This document shows, in pieces, positions 43,920 to 52,349 of a stretch of DNA of 64,000 nt; the stretch's first letter is position 1; the number at the start of each line of letters is the position of its first letter. The notes under the pieces were generated by a model. It was not told the origin of the DNA, searched no databases, and saw only the letters and a program-made list of their open reading frames with translations. Origin of the DNA: Haladaptatus salinisoli (lineage in GTDB: Archaea > Halobacteriota > Halobacteria > Halobacteriales > Haladaptataceae); assembly GCF_020614375.1 (NCBI RefSeq), contig NZ_CP085327.1:744001-808000 (forward strand). Direction: 5' to 3'. A program made the translations under genes and the position numbers.

Positions 43920-44198
43920 CCGTCGTTCCACTGTCGTCGCGAGCGAATTTTAACCCTGCCAACCGTTTCCATCGTTTACCGCCTGTAACGCGAGGTGAGT
44001 CGAGCGCGACCGAGTTACGCGTCCGATTGTCCGAGGAGCGAATTCGGATATGGCCGTTTCCTCGGGGGTGAACGCGCGGTAACGACCGATTCTGGGGGAT
44101 AAGCTCTCGTTCGAGAGCCTCGCCGAGCGGATTCGTCGGGGCGCTTCGCGCCGGCGCGGGACACAACTCTTTTCGGGCGGGCGAGAGAACTCGAACGT

Positions 44199-44558
44199 AT
44201 GCCAGACGAAGAGCCAAACGAGAACGGCGACGAGGAGGAGAAATCGTTCCGAGAGCGAGTCGAGGAGATTCGAGAGAAGCGCGCGGAGGAGGGCGACGAG
44301 GACCGCGACGAGCGACTGAAGGAGGCGCTCGGCGGCGGCGGCCCGGGCGGAGGCGGCGGCCCCGGCGGCATGGGCGGTAACCCGTTCGCCCAGATGATGG
44401 GCGGCATGATGGGCGGCGGTCCCGGTTCGATGGGCGGCGGCCCGGGCGGCGAGTCCGGCGGCAACGAGGAACTCGTCCGCGAGGTCCGACAGCTTCGAGA
44501 CGAAGTCCGCGACGCCACCCGTCAGCTTCAGCGAATCGCGGACGCGCTCGAGGACTGA
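44199..44558 (+). CDS. Gly/Met-rich protein with coiled-coil ends
   Basis: A protein of 119 residues. A charged coiled-coil segment at the N-terminus (KSFRERVEEIREKRAEEGDE) and another at the end (REVRQLRDEVRDATRQLQRI) flank a Gly/Met/Pro core with GGPGGMGGNPFAQMMGGMMG. The core is like the Gly/Met-rich tail of the DnaK protein encoded 1.5 kb away. I cannot assign a family; conserved haloarchaeal proteins of this type exist. It could be a disordered linker protein that self-assembles, but this is speculation. The gene is followed by an inverted repeat and the MFS gene. Confidence 0.7.
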   Translation: MPDEEPNENGDEEEKSFRERVEEIREKRAEEGDEDRDERLKEALGGGGPGGGGGPGGMGGNPFAQMMGGMMGGGPGSMGGGPGGESGGNEELVREVRQLRDEVRDATRQLQRIADALED

Positions 44559-44566
44559 AACTGTCA

Positions 44567-44601
44567 CTCAGCTTTCGGCAAATCGCAGGCGGAAAGCTGA
44601 G
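44567..44601. promoter_or_regulatory. 10-bp inverted repeat at the MFS promoter
   Basis: Arms CTCAGCTTTC (44567-44576) and GAAAGCTGAG (44592-44601) are perfect complements separated by 15 bases. The right arm ends two bases before the TTCTTATA box of the MFS gene (44603-44610). It could be the operator of a dimeric repressor of the transporter, or a terminator hairpin of the preceding Gly-rich gene. Confidence 0.5.
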
Positions 44602-44602
44602 A

Positions 44603-44610
44603 TTCTTATA
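44603..44610 (+). promoter_or_regulatory. TATA box of the MFS transporter gene
   Basis: TTCTTATA about 32 bases upstream of GTG 44639, directly downstream of the 10-bp inverted repeat. The spacing fits a leaderless start at 44639. Confidence 0.5.
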
Positions 44611-44638
44611 GCTCACGCCCGTATTTCGATTCGTAACA

Positions 44639-45940
44639 GTGGCGGGAGAGTCGAGTAGCGGCAGTTCGCGCCGTCTGTTCGAGAACCGGGAGTTCGTCGC
44701 GCTGGCGAGCACCGCGTTCGCCCGGAGTCAGGCGTACTCGACCATCCTCATCGCCCTGGCGCTGTACGCCGACATGTTCCACACGTCGAGCACCGTCGAA
44801 GGGCTGTTCGGCACGGCGTTCGCGGTGGTGCAACTCTTCATCGTCCTCCCGCTCGGGCGCTACATCGACACGCGAAACTCGAAGCGCATCCTGCTCGTCG
44901 GACTCCTGCTCAACGTCGCGGTCTTCGTCGGATTCATGCACGTCGAGAGCGTCGGGCACGTCATCCTCGTCCGGGTTCTACAGGGAGTCGGCGCGAGCAT
45001 CCTCTGGATAACCGGGATGACCGTCATCGGGGAGATCAGCGAGGACGGCTCGCGGGGGTTGTGGATCGGCACGTACAATCAGATCGGCGCGCTCTCCAGC
45101 CTCGCCGGCGACGTTTTCGGCGGGCTCCTGCTCTACCTCTACGGTTTCAAGCTCACGTACGTCGTGCTTTCCGCCATCACCGTCGGGGCGTTCGTCGCGG
45201 TGCTCCTCTTCCTCCGGGACGACCCCGGCGGCCGGAAAGACTCCAGCGAGGTGAGCGGACGCGAGACCATTCGAACGCTCCTCGGTCGCTCGGCCATCAA
45301 GGCGCTCGTGTTCTTCCGCCTCTCGTTCAGCGTCGGGAAGATGGCGGTCATCACGTTCCTCCCGATATACGCCCACACGGAGTTCGGCATCAACATCTTC
45401 GTCGTCGGCGGTATCATGGCCGGCGGAAAGCTGACCAAATCGCTCACGCAGGGGAAGGTCGGCGATTGGACCGACCGCGTGGACGACACCTACAGGTTCA
45501 TCTTCGCGGGCGCGCTCGTGTACGCGCTCGGGACGGCGCTCATCCCGTTCGCCGGTCTGGCCCACCGGTACATCCCGGGCACGACCGTCAGCGCGTTCGG
45601 CGGCGAGATGGCGCTCCCCGGCGCGTTCTTCGTCCTCTTCGCCGCTTACGCGGTGCTCGGAATCGGCGACAGCCTCCGACTCCCCGCGAGCATGTCGCTG
45701 TTCGTGGAGGAGGGCGAGCAGTTCGACGCGGTGGCTTCAAGCCTCTCGCTGCGCTCCATCGCGTGGAAGGTCGGGCAGGTCGGCGGCCCGGTGTTCATCG
45801 GGGCTATCTGGGACGCGACGAGCGTGTTCGTGGCGTTCTGGTCGGCCGCGGCGTTCATCGTCGTCTCGTCCGCCGCCTTCGTCGTCCTCTACAGCACCGA
45901 CCCCGCGCCGGAGGTCGGAGACGCGGTGGCGGGCGACTAA
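44639..45940 (+). CDS. Major facilitator superfamily transporter
   Basis: A protein of 433 residues from GTG 44639 with about twelve hydrophobic segments. The MFS loop 2-3 motif is LPLGRYIDTRNSKRILLVGL, and the second copy is partly visible as VGDWTDRVDDTYRFIFAG. The last helices contain FVALASTAFARSQ-like Ala/Gly-rich segments at the N-terminus and FWSAAAFIVVSSAAFVVLYS at the C-terminus. It is a cytoplasmic-membrane exporter or importer without an obvious substrate. The promoter has an adjacent inverted repeat, suggesting regulated expression. Confidence 0.9.
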   Translation: MAGESSSGSSRRLFENREFVALASTAFARSQAYSTILIALALYADMFHTSSTVEGLFGTAFAVVQLFIVLPLGRYIDTRNSKRILLVGLLLNVAVFVGFMHVESVGHVILVRVLQGVGASILWITGMTVIGEISEDGSRGLWIGTYNQIGALSSLAGDVFGGLLLYLYGFKLTYVVLSAITVGAFVAVLLFLRDDPGGRKDSSEVSGRETIRTLLGRSAIKALVFFRLSFSVGKMAVITFLPIYAHTEFGINIFVVGGIMAGGKLTKSLTQGKVGDWTDRVDDTYRFIFAGALVYALGTALIPFAGLAHRYIPGTTVSAFGGEMALPGAFFVLFAAYAVLGIGDSLRLPASMSLFVEEGEQFDAVASSLSLRSIAWKVGQVGGPVFIGAIWDATSVFVAFWSAAAFIVVSSAAFVVLYSTDPAPEVGDAVAGD

Positions 45941-46016
45941 AGCTCGCGCCACCGCGTCCGCCGGCGTCCCCGCGAACATCGAACTACTGAAACCCCGCCC
46001 GCCCGATACGAGCGGT

Positions 46017-46703
46017 ATGGGCGAGCCACTGGCGACGCGGGACGAGCAGTTGGACGAAATTCTGGACAGGCTGTACGACGAGTACCCGGACGCGACCATC
46101 TCGCTGAACTTCACGAACCGCCTCGAACTCCTCATCGCGGTCATGCTCTCCGCGCAGTGCACCGACGAGCGCGTGAACAAGGAGACGGCCGACCTGTTCG
46201 AGAAGTACCAGTCCCCGGAGGACTACGCGAACGCCGACGTGGATGAACTCGACGAAGACCTGAGTTCCATCACCTACCACCGCAACAAGGCGAAGTGGAT
46301 AAAAAGCTCCTGTCGGACCATCGTGGAGGAGCACGACGGGAAGGTGCCGGACACGATGAGCGAACTGACCGACCTGAAGGGCGTCGGTCGCAAGACGGCG
46401 AACGTGGTGCTTCAGCACGGTCACGACACGGTGGAGGGTATCGTCGTGGACACGCACGTCCGGCGGTTGTCGCGCCGACTGGGACTGACCGAGGAGGAGC
46501 GTCCGAAGACCATCGAGTCCGACCTGATGACGTTCGTCCCCGAGGAGGACTGGCAGCAACTGACCCACCTGTTCATCAGCCACGGACGGGCGACCTGCAC
46601 GGCCCGGAGTCCCGACTGCGACGACTGCATCGTCGAGGACGTCTGTCCGTCGTCGCAACTCGACCACGAGATCGACCTCGCCAGCGGCGAGCCGTGGGAC
46701 TGA
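46017..46703 (+). CDS. nth: Endonuclease III
   Basis: A protein of 228 residues. The helix-hairpin-helix is LKGVGRKTANVVL with catalytic Lys126, and the catalytic Asp145 is in VVDTHVRRLSRRLGL. The iron-sulphur cluster ligands follow as C-x6-C-x2-C-x5-C (CTARSPDCDDCIVEDVC). It is a DNA glycosylase/AP lyase removing oxidised pyrimidines in base excision repair. Start at 46017. Confidence 0.96.
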   Translation: MGEPLATRDEQLDEILDRLYDEYPDATISLNFTNRLELLIAVMLSAQCTDERVNKETADLFEKYQSPEDYANADVDELDEDLSSITYHRNKAKWIKSSCRTIVEEHDGKVPDTMSELTDLKGVGRKTANVVLQHGHDTVEGIVVDTHVRRLSRRLGLTEEERPKTIESDLMTFVPEEDWQQLTHLFISHGRATCTARSPDCDDCIVEDVCPSSQLDHEIDLASGEPWD

Positions 46704-46718
46704 GCTCCGCCGCGGCGG

Positions 46719-47204
46719 TCAGAAGTAGTCGGTGTACTTGATGAGGAATCGAATCATCCCGAGCACCCACGCGAGCAGCCAGAAGAGGACGTAGCCCGCG
46801 ACGCCGACCCGCAGCCGCCAGCGCCACGAATCCATGTCCTCGTGGAGTTCGCCGATGTCCACGTCGTCCCGGGGGTTGCCGTACAGGTCGTGGGCGCGCT
46901 TCACCTGAAATATCCTGACGATTCCGGTGAGCGCGAGCACCAGCATCGCGTAGGCCTGCAGACCGAGGAAGACGTGCACCGCGGCCAGTCCGCCCAACTG
47001 ATCCAAGAGGCGCGGGGCCATCCACCCGAGAACGGGAACCGTGGTCAGCAGGAGTCCGACGAGGATGAACTTCAGGTGGTGGGTGAGCACGTCCCACGTC
47101 ACCGTCTCGGATTCGATGATCACCCACGCGCCGTAGAGGTAGAACGGAAAGCTCGCCGTCACGACTACCGCGACCACCGTCGCAATCGCCGCGTCGCTGA
47201 CCAT
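46719..47204 (-). CDS. Small haem-b561-like membrane protein (DUF7321-type)
   Basis: A protein of 161 residues with about four hydrophobic segments. His residues in the helices could bind haem: VLTHHLKFILVGLLLTTVPV, AAVHVFLGLQAYAMLVLALT. The C-terminal part continues through a basic amphipathic loop (QVKRAHDLYGNPRDDVD) to a last helix (VGVAGYVLFWLLAWVLGMIR). I recall this family (DUF7321) next to halocyanin-Rieske-cytochrome b operons in haloarchaea. It is divergent from the respiratory operon, 89 bases away, so both may share a promoter region. Confidence 0.75.
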   Translation of the reverse strand: MVSDAAIATVVAVVVTASFPFYLYGAWVIIESETVTWDVLTHHLKFILVGLLLTTVPVLGWMAPRLLDQLGGLAAVHVFLGLQAYAMLVLALTGIVRIFQVKRAHDLYGNPRDDVDIGELHEDMDSWRWRLRVGVAGYVLFWLLAWVLGMIRFLIKYTDYF

Positions 47205-47293
47205 GTCCGGTGGTTGGAGCGGGGAGCGTTAAAGCGTGCGAAACTCCCGGCAGGACAGAAGATGTTTAGCCGTCGAAGCGTAACTCTCGTCCA

Positions 47294-48079
47294 ATGGCCG
47301 ACTCCGACAGCGGGACGCGGGGAGCGGACGACGCGCAGGAGAAATCCCGCGAGGAACTCCGCCGCGAGGTCGAGGAGAAGTACGACTTCGAGAACTTCGG
47401 CCCCGAGGATATGGAGGAGATGTCGCTCGAAGAGTGGGAAGTCGCGTTCGACCCGGACGCGTGGATTACGGGGCGCGAGCTACTCGACCGAGTCGAGGCC
47501 GACCTGAAGCACCGAATCGCCGTCCGCGAGGTGTTCGCCGTCGTCGAACGCATCACCCGCGACGGCGAGCCACAACTGCTCGCGTACTCCGACGAGGGGT
47601 ACGCCATCGTCTACCCCGACGGGAGCGTCGAGGGACGCGGAACGGTGCTCCGCGACGTGAAACCGACGGTGGCGCTGGCGTCGATGGAGGAGTACGACGT
47701 GCCGGAGATGCCCGACGGCGACCAACTCCCGCAACCGGACGAGGTTCCGGAGGGGAGCGGCGAACTGGGCAACAAACTGATGCAGGCCATCGCGGTCATC
47801 CACATCCTCGCCGGAATCGGTCTGCTACTCGGCTGGCTCCTCATCACGCTCCGCGTTCTCGGCGTTCCGGAGAACGTGCAGAACGCGGCGGCGCTCCTCG
47901 CCATCGTCGGCGGCGGCTTTCTCGTCTTCGGACTGTTCGTCCTGCTCCTCGTGGCGAACGCTCGCCTCTCGGACCGGTTCCGGTCGGAGGAGTATCGGAA
48001 TCGACTCCGGTCCGCCGGCGTCGAGTCGGGCGAACGACCCGACTTTCTCCCGCTGGACGAGAACGAGCAGGACGACTGA
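47294..48079 (+). CDS. Membrane-anchored accessory protein of the bc operon (DUF7319-type)
   Basis: A protein of 261 residues. The N-terminal 150 residues are soluble and acidic (EVEEKYDFENFGPEDMEEMS, LDRVEADLKHRIAVREVFAV). They are followed by two hydrophobic helices (LMQAIAVIHILAGIGLLLGW and AALLAIVGGGFLVFGLFVLL) and a basic/acidic tail (RSEEYRNRLRSAGVESGERP). There are no Cys residues, so it is not itself a redox protein. It belongs to the conserved set of DUF proteins around the haloarchaeal bc complex, as I recall. It is the first gene of the plus-strand block. Confidence 0.75.
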   Translation: MADSDSGTRGADDAQEKSREELRREVEEKYDFENFGPEDMEEMSLEEWEVAFDPDAWITGRELLDRVEADLKHRIAVREVFAVVERITRDGEPQLLAYSDEGYAIVYPDGSVEGRGTVLRDVKPTVALASMEEYDVPEMPDGDQLPQPDEVPEGSGELGNKLMQAIAVIHILAGIGLLLGWLLITLRVLGVPENVQNAAALLAIVGGGFLVFGLFVLLLVANARLSDRFRSEEYRNRLRSAGVESGERPDFLPLDENEQDD

Positions 48080-48167
48080 ACGGTCGATAGGAGTCTCGAA
48101 ACCGTCGATACGGGCAATCCAACGGCATCGGTGGCTTTAAGCAAGTCCCATCCTGAGAATCACGTGT

Positions 48168-48860
48168 ATGAAGAGGCGGGACTTTCTACTGGCGGCCAGC
48201 GGCGTTGCTGGCGGAACCGCCGCGGCGGCGGCACCCGCTGGTGCGCAGCAGACGACCACGTCGGGAGGTGGAAACCAGTCCGGCGGGAACGGGACTGGCG
48301 GAAACCAGACGTCGGGCGGTGGCAACCAGTCGAGTGGAAACCAGTCTAGCGGGAACAAATCACAAGGCGGCGGTGGCGGCGGTGGCGGCGGTCCGACGAA
48401 GACGGTGAAGGTCGGCCCCGGCGGGAATCTGACGTTCGAACCGTCGGAAGTGACGATTCCGCCGGGCGGGACGATCAAGTGGGTCTGGGAGTCCAACACC
48501 CACAACGTCGTCCCCGAGAGCCAACCGAGCGGATCGAGTTGGCAGGGGTCGCCGGGCGCGCCGAGCAAGACGTACGATTCGGGCTACACCTACTCGCACA
48601 CGTTCGATACGCCCGGTGAGTACGCGTACTTCTGTCAGCCGCACAAATCCGCCGGCATGACCGGCACGATAACCGTCGGCTCGGCCGGCGGCGGCGGTGG
48701 CGGTGCCGCCGAGGAAGCGGACCCCGAAGAGATGGGCGTGCCGTTTCAGGCGCACTACGTCGGAATCGCGACGATTCTGATGATGGTCGTCTCGCTCATT
48801 TACACGTTCTTCTTCCTGAAGTACGGCGAATCGGCACACACCAGCGGAGGGAACAGATAG
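48168..48860 (+). CDS. Halocyanin (blue copper protein) with glycosylatable linker and C-terminal helix
   Basis: A protein of 230 residues. The Tat signal is KRRDFLLAASGVAGGTAAAA. The mature N-terminus is a Gly/Asn/Ser/Gln linker with six N-x-S/T sites in about thirty residues (NQS, NGT, NQT, NQS, NQS, NKS), then a poly-Gly run. The cupredoxin domain keeps all four copper ligands: His112 in THNVVP, then Cys156, His159 and Met164 in YFCQPHKSAGMTG. A C-terminal membrane helix (VGIATILMMVVSLIYTFFFL) anchors it. It should carry electrons from the Rieske/cytochrome b complex to a terminal oxidase, replacing cytochrome c. The stop touches the next start codon. Confidence 0.93.
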   Translation: MKRRDFLLAASGVAGGTAAAAAPAGAQQTTTSGGGNQSGGNGTGGNQTSGGGNQSSGNQSSGNKSQGGGGGGGGGPTKTVKVGPGGNLTFEPSEVTIPPGGTIKWVWESNTHNVVPESQPSGSSWQGSPGAPSKTYDSGYTYSHTFDTPGEYAYFCQPHKSAGMTGTITVGSAGGGGGGAAEEADPEEMGVPFQAHYVGIATILMMVVSLIYTFFFLKYGESAHTSGGNR

Positions 48861-49247
48861 ATGTCATCGTCAGGAAGCACGTACGGCGATATTCACCGAT
48901 ACGAACCGGCCCGCGAGAGCACGACCGCGGCCATCGCCATCGTCCTGTTGACGATAATCGAGGTCGTGTTCGTCGGCCTGTTCACCTACGGCCTGCTCAA
49001 CGGGTGGGGGCTCTCGGAGGTCGGCAACATGTACCTCGGCGGCATCCTCGCCGTCATCTTCATCGACCTCGCGTTCGTGCTCATGCTGTACCGAAAGGAG
49101 TTCCTCCCGGACGTGATGATCGTCAAAAAGCGCCGGCGCAAGTGGGAGGACCTCTACGTTCGTGAAGAAGAGCAGTACGGAACCGAGTCGTTCGGTGATG
49201 CGTGGGACCATTTCAAACGAGCAGTGTACCCCTACTACAAACGATAA
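48861..49247 (+). CDS. Small membrane protein of the bc operon (DUF7318-type)
   Basis: A protein of 128 residues, starting at the base after the halocyanin stop. It has two hydrophobic segments (AIAIVLLTIIEVVFVGLFTY and LGGILAVIFIDLAFVLMLYR), then a basic stretch (IVKKRRRKWEDLYVREEEQY) and ends in YPYYKR. It lacks haem or metal ligands beyond scattered His. The conserved position between halocyanin and Rieske suggests a subunit of the complex. The name DUF7318 is from memory. Confidence 0.8.
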   Translation: MSSSGSTYGDIHRYEPARESTTAAIAIVLLTIIEVVFVGLFTYGLLNGWGLSEVGNMYLGGILAVIFIDLAFVLMLYRKEFLPDVMIVKKRRRKWEDLYVREEEQYGTESFGDAWDHFKRAVYPYYKR

Positions 49248-49250
49248 ACA

Positions 49251-50096
49251 ATGGCAGAAGACGACAAATACCCGGAAAGCACAGGTCGCCGCCGTTTCGT
49301 CAAAGGCGTCGTCGGAAGCGCGACGCTCGCCGGCCTCGGCACCGCCACGGCCGCCGCGCTCAAGTCGGCGACGTCCCCGACCGGCGAAGGTGGCGGTATC
49401 ACGAAGTTCATGGGTGTAGAGAACATCGACGGCCCCGCGCCGCGCGGGATGCCCCAAATTCCGATCGAGATAGACGACGAAGGATACCTCAAGGGACTGT
49501 TCCCGAAGCCCGAGAAGAAGACGGTGCAAGGGCGAGAAGTGACGGTCGCCGAGACGAAAATCGCAGGACACACGTACTCCGTGGAGTGGTTCCAGTACTG
49601 CGGCGTCCAGACGTACAAGGGGGTCGACCCTGAGGCCGACATGGACAACTACTTCCGGTACAAGGAGGGTGGGTACGATTGGCAATCTAGCGAGGTCGAG
49701 GCCGGTAACAAAGTCCACGTCGACGACTTCAGCGACTACAAAACGTGGGGCAATGGAATCGGCAAATCCGGTTTAGGGAAGCCCGCGAGTGTGACATGGC
49801 GCTCACAGGACGTACCCGCGAGCCAGACCCTGACCGTCGAAGTCATTCGAAGCACGAACGTCGAAGAGATGGCGAATAATAGCGAGTGGCTCAAAGCGAC
49901 CACCCAGAAAGGATTCATCGCCCATCTGAACAAATGTACGCACTTCTGTTGCGTGCCCTCGTTCAAAGGCATCGCCGGATCCGCGAAGTTCGGCGCGGCG
50001 GATGAAATCTACTGCCCGTGCCACCAGTCGGTGTACGACCCCTTCAGCATCATCGAGGAATCGTTCGTGGCGCTACCGCGACCGGAGGACGAGTAA
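49251..50096 (+). CDS. Rieske iron-sulphur protein
   Basis: A protein of 281 residues. A Tat motif (TGRRRFVKGVVGSATLAGLG) starts the protein and may stay uncleaved as a membrane anchor. The [2Fe-2S] ligands are clear: CTHFCC with Cys229 and His231, and CPCHQS with Cys255 and His258; Cys234 and Cys257 form the usual disulphide. A long region between anchor and cluster domain (VEWFQYCGVQTYKGVDPEAD, YFRYKEGGYDWQSSEVEAGN) is a haloarchaeal extension. It takes electrons from quinol and passes them to the halocyanin. The stop directly precedes the cytochrome b start. Confidence 0.95.
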   Translation: MAEDDKYPESTGRRRFVKGVVGSATLAGLGTATAAALKSATSPTGEGGGITKFMGVENIDGPAPRGMPQIPIEIDDEGYLKGLFPKPEKKTVQGREVTVAETKIAGHTYSVEWFQYCGVQTYKGVDPEADMDNYFRYKEGGYDWQSSEVEAGNKVHVDDFSDYKTWGNGIGKSGLGKPASVTWRSQDVPASQTLTVEVIRSTNVEEMANNSEWLKATTQKGFIAHLNKCTHFCCVPSFKGIAGSAKFGAADEIYCPCHQSVYDPFSIIEESFVALPRPEDE

Positions 50097-50900
50097 ATGA
50101 GTATCGAACGAAAAGACGAGTACGACCACGGGGAGTGGCTCCGCGAGAAGGACCTCACGCCCATCGAGAGCACGTTCCTCACGACGCTCATCTGGATGGA
50201 CCGCCGGTTCCGCATCGTCGATTACCTGGAGATTCTGGAAACGCTGTACTACCGCGTCAACCTCCAGATGCCGAAGAGCCACACCGAACAGTACGGGCTG
50301 GACAACAAATTCTGGTACTGGTACCCGCTGTACGCGCTCGGTAGTTTCTCGACCATCGCGTACGTCGTCGCCGCGATCAGCGGCGCGTTGCTCGGGTTCT
50401 ACTACGCGCCATCCACGGCGGCCGCACAGGGAGACCCGTCGGCGGCGTACCAGCAGTTGACGTTCATCATGACCGACCTCAACTTCGGGTTCATGCTCCG
50501 GAGTCTCCACCGCTGGTCGGCGCAGGTGATGGTCGCCGCGGTGTTCCTCCACATGCTCCGCGTCTACTTCACGGGCGCGTACAAGGAACCGCGGGAAGTC
50601 AACTGGATAATCGGCATCATCCTCATCAGCCTGACGATGGTGTTCGGGTACACGGGCTACCTGCTCCCGTGGGACCAGTTGGCGTTCTGGGCCGGACAGA
50701 TCGGCGTCGAGATGAGCCTCTCCGTTCCGCTCATCGGCGAGTGGGTCGCCCAACTACTGTTCGGCGGCTTCAGCCTGAGCCAATCGACGCTCCAGCGGAT
50801 GTACATCCTGCACGTGTTCCTGTTGCCGTTCGTCGTGACGACGCTCGTCGCGGTTCACATCGGCATCGTCTGGATGCAGGGCATCGCCGAACCACACTGA
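50097..50900 (+). CDS. Cytochrome b N-terminal subunit (cytochrome b6 type)
   Basis: A protein of 267 residues with four hydrophobic helices. The haem-binding His residues sit in SLHRWSAQVMVAAVFLHMLR and HVFLLPFVVTTLVAVHIGIV. The quinol-site region is LTMVFGYTGYLLPWDQLAFW. It corresponds to the N-terminal half of cytochrome b, as in cytochrome b6. The C-terminal half is the next gene, so the cytochrome is split. It starts one base after the Rieske stop. Confidence 0.93.
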   Translation: MSIERKDEYDHGEWLREKDLTPIESTFLTTLIWMDRRFRIVDYLEILETLYYRVNLQMPKSHTEQYGLDNKFWYWYPLYALGSFSTIAYVVAAISGALLGFYYAPSTAAAQGDPSAAYQQLTFIMTDLNFGFMLRSLHRWSAQVMVAAVFLHMLRVYFTGAYKEPREVNWIIGIILISLTMVFGYTGYLLPWDQLAFWAGQIGVEMSLSVPLIGEWVAQLLFGGFSLSQSTLQRMYILHVFLLPFVVTTLVAVHIGIVWMQGIAEPH

Positions 50901-50905
50901 TACAA

Positions 50906-51664
50906 ATGACCGACGAAAACGAACCACAAACAGACGGAAGCGGCACCGGCATCGTCCCGCCGGACGACGAGACCCCCTCGTGGCTGGAGCGCAAACAGCG
51001 CACGCAGGGTCTCTCCCGGCTGACCTACGAGTACTTCGAGCGGGCCCGCCGCGAGGACCAGGACCTCCGACAGGAGTCCAGTTACGTCGAGCGCGACGTG
51101 CTGGCGTTCCCGACGTGGCCCCACGAGATGATTCGCAACCTCTCCATCACGAGCTTCTTCGTCGGGATGATCCTGTTTCTCTCGGCGACGCTCCCGCCGC
51201 ACCTCGGCCCGCCCGCCGACCCGAGTTCGACCCCGGCTATCATCCTGCCCGACTGGTACCTCTACTGGTCGTTCGGTCTGCTGAAGCTAGGGCCGCTCAA
51301 CCCCGAACTCACCATCCTCGGCGGTGACAAACTGATGGCGGACCGAACCTACGGCGTCGTGGCGAACGTCGTCGTCGTCGGAATCATCGCCATCGTCCCC
51401 TTCCTGAACAAGGGGAGCGCTCGACGCCCGGTCGAGGAGCCGTTCTGGGCTGCGGTCGGCGTCTTCGGCGTCACGTTCGCGATTACCATCAGCGCGCTGT
51501 CCATCAAGAACCTGCTACCCATCAACGCGCACCTCGCGTTCGACCTGACGTTCCTCCTGCCCATCGTGGCGGGGACGATGGCGTACGCGGTGCTGAAGTC
51601 GATGCGGGAGGGCTACATGTTCAGCCTCAATCGCCGGTACTACCGCCTGCGACCGCCGAAGTGA
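50906..51664 (+). CDS. Cytochrome b C-terminal subunit (subunit IV type)
   Basis: A protein of 252 residues from ATG 50906 (MTDENEPQTDGSGTGIVPPD). An acidic N-terminal region of about 80 residues (RLTYEYFERARREDQDLRQE) is specific to haloarchaea. It is followed by helices that match the C-terminal half of cytochrome b, including the PDWY motif with DWYLYWSFGLLKL and FLLPIVAGTMAYAVLKSMRE. The missing haem ligands are in the previous subunit, so it acts as its partner. It lies five bases after the cytochrome b6-type gene. Confidence 0.9.
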   Translation: MTDENEPQTDGSGTGIVPPDDETPSWLERKQRTQGLSRLTYEYFERARREDQDLRQESSYVERDVLAFPTWPHEMIRNLSITSFFVGMILFLSATLPPHLGPPADPSSTPAIILPDWYLYWSFGLLKLGPLNPELTILGGDKLMADRTYGVVANVVVVGIIAIVPFLNKGSARRPVEEPFWAAVGVFGVTFAITISALSIKNLLPINAHLAFDLTFLLPIVAGTMAYAVLKSMREGYMFSLNRRYYRLRPPK

Positions 51665-51678
51665 GCGAGCTTTTTCTC

Positions 51679-52053
51679 ATGTCCGGTCGCGACGACGAGT
51701 TAGAGACCAGATATTCGATGTTCGACGACGGAAGCGAGGAGAGCGACGACGACGGCGACGATTCCTCCGGACTCCGTTCCCGCGACGTGGTCGTCCCGCT
51801 TCGCGTGTACAAGGCGGTGACGGTCTTTTCGACGCTGTTCGCGGTCGTCACGGTCGTCGGGGGGTTCATCGCGCTGGACGTGGCGACCGAGCGAGCGACC
51901 GTCCCGCTCCCGAAGATAGACTTCCCGCTCGCCATCTTCGGACTCGCGCTCATCGCGGCGGGAGCCGCGGTGTACGCCTTCTCAACGCGATTTCGCGCCG
52001 AGGGAATGGGAAAGCCTAAAGACGACTCCGACGAACCTTCGAACAATGGCTGA
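51679..52053 (+). CDS. Small membrane protein of the bc operon (DUF7315-type)
   Basis: A protein of 124 residues from ATG 51679; a GTG at 51661 overlapping the previous stop is also possible. The N-terminal 45 residues are acidic (DDGSEESDDDGDDSSGLRSR). Two hydrophobic segments follow (VFSTLFAVVTVVGGFIALDV and FPLAIFGLALIAAGAAVYAF), and the end is charged. No redox ligands. The last bases overlap the following gene by eight bases. Association with the complex is by operon position. Confidence 0.75.
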   Translation: MSGRDDELETRYSMFDDGSEESDDDGDDSSGLRSRDVVVPLRVYKAVTVFSTLFAVVTVVGGFIALDVATERATVPLPKIDFPLAIFGLALIAAGAAVYAFSTRFRAEGMGKPKDDSDEPSNNG

Positions 52054-52300
52054 CGAATTCGCAAAGGGACTCGGTATCGCCACGACCGCAGGTCTCGCCT
52101 GGATGGTTCTGTCGGGGTGGTACACGACCCCCGGCTTCGAGGACACTCAGCTCATCGGCGAGGTGCCGGGTAACTTGGACATGTACGGCAGCTTCGCCAT
52201 CCTCCTGCGCGAGGCGTTCTTCTGGTTCGCCATCTCCGCCATGGTGTTCTTCTGGGTTCTCGTCCCCGCCATGCGGAAGTTCCAGCAGGCGCGGACGTAA
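52046..52300 (+). CDS. Small membrane protein of the bc operon (DUF7314-type)
   Basis: A protein of 84 residues. One hydrophobic segment near the start (GLGIATTAGLAWMVLSGWYT) and a second at the end (FFWFAISAMVFFWVLVPAMR) frame a short polar loop. It is the last gene of the respiratory operon, which spans 47294-52300. The overlap of eight bases with the previous gene supports joint translation. Confidence 0.8.
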   Translation: MADEFAKGLGIATTAGLAWMVLSGWYTTPGFEDTQLIGEVPGNLDMYGSFAILLREAFFWFAISAMVFFWVLVPAMRKFQQART

Positions 52301-52349
52301 AACGACTTCTTCTCCGCGGCATCCGCGTCTCGACTGACCGTCGTTCCGA

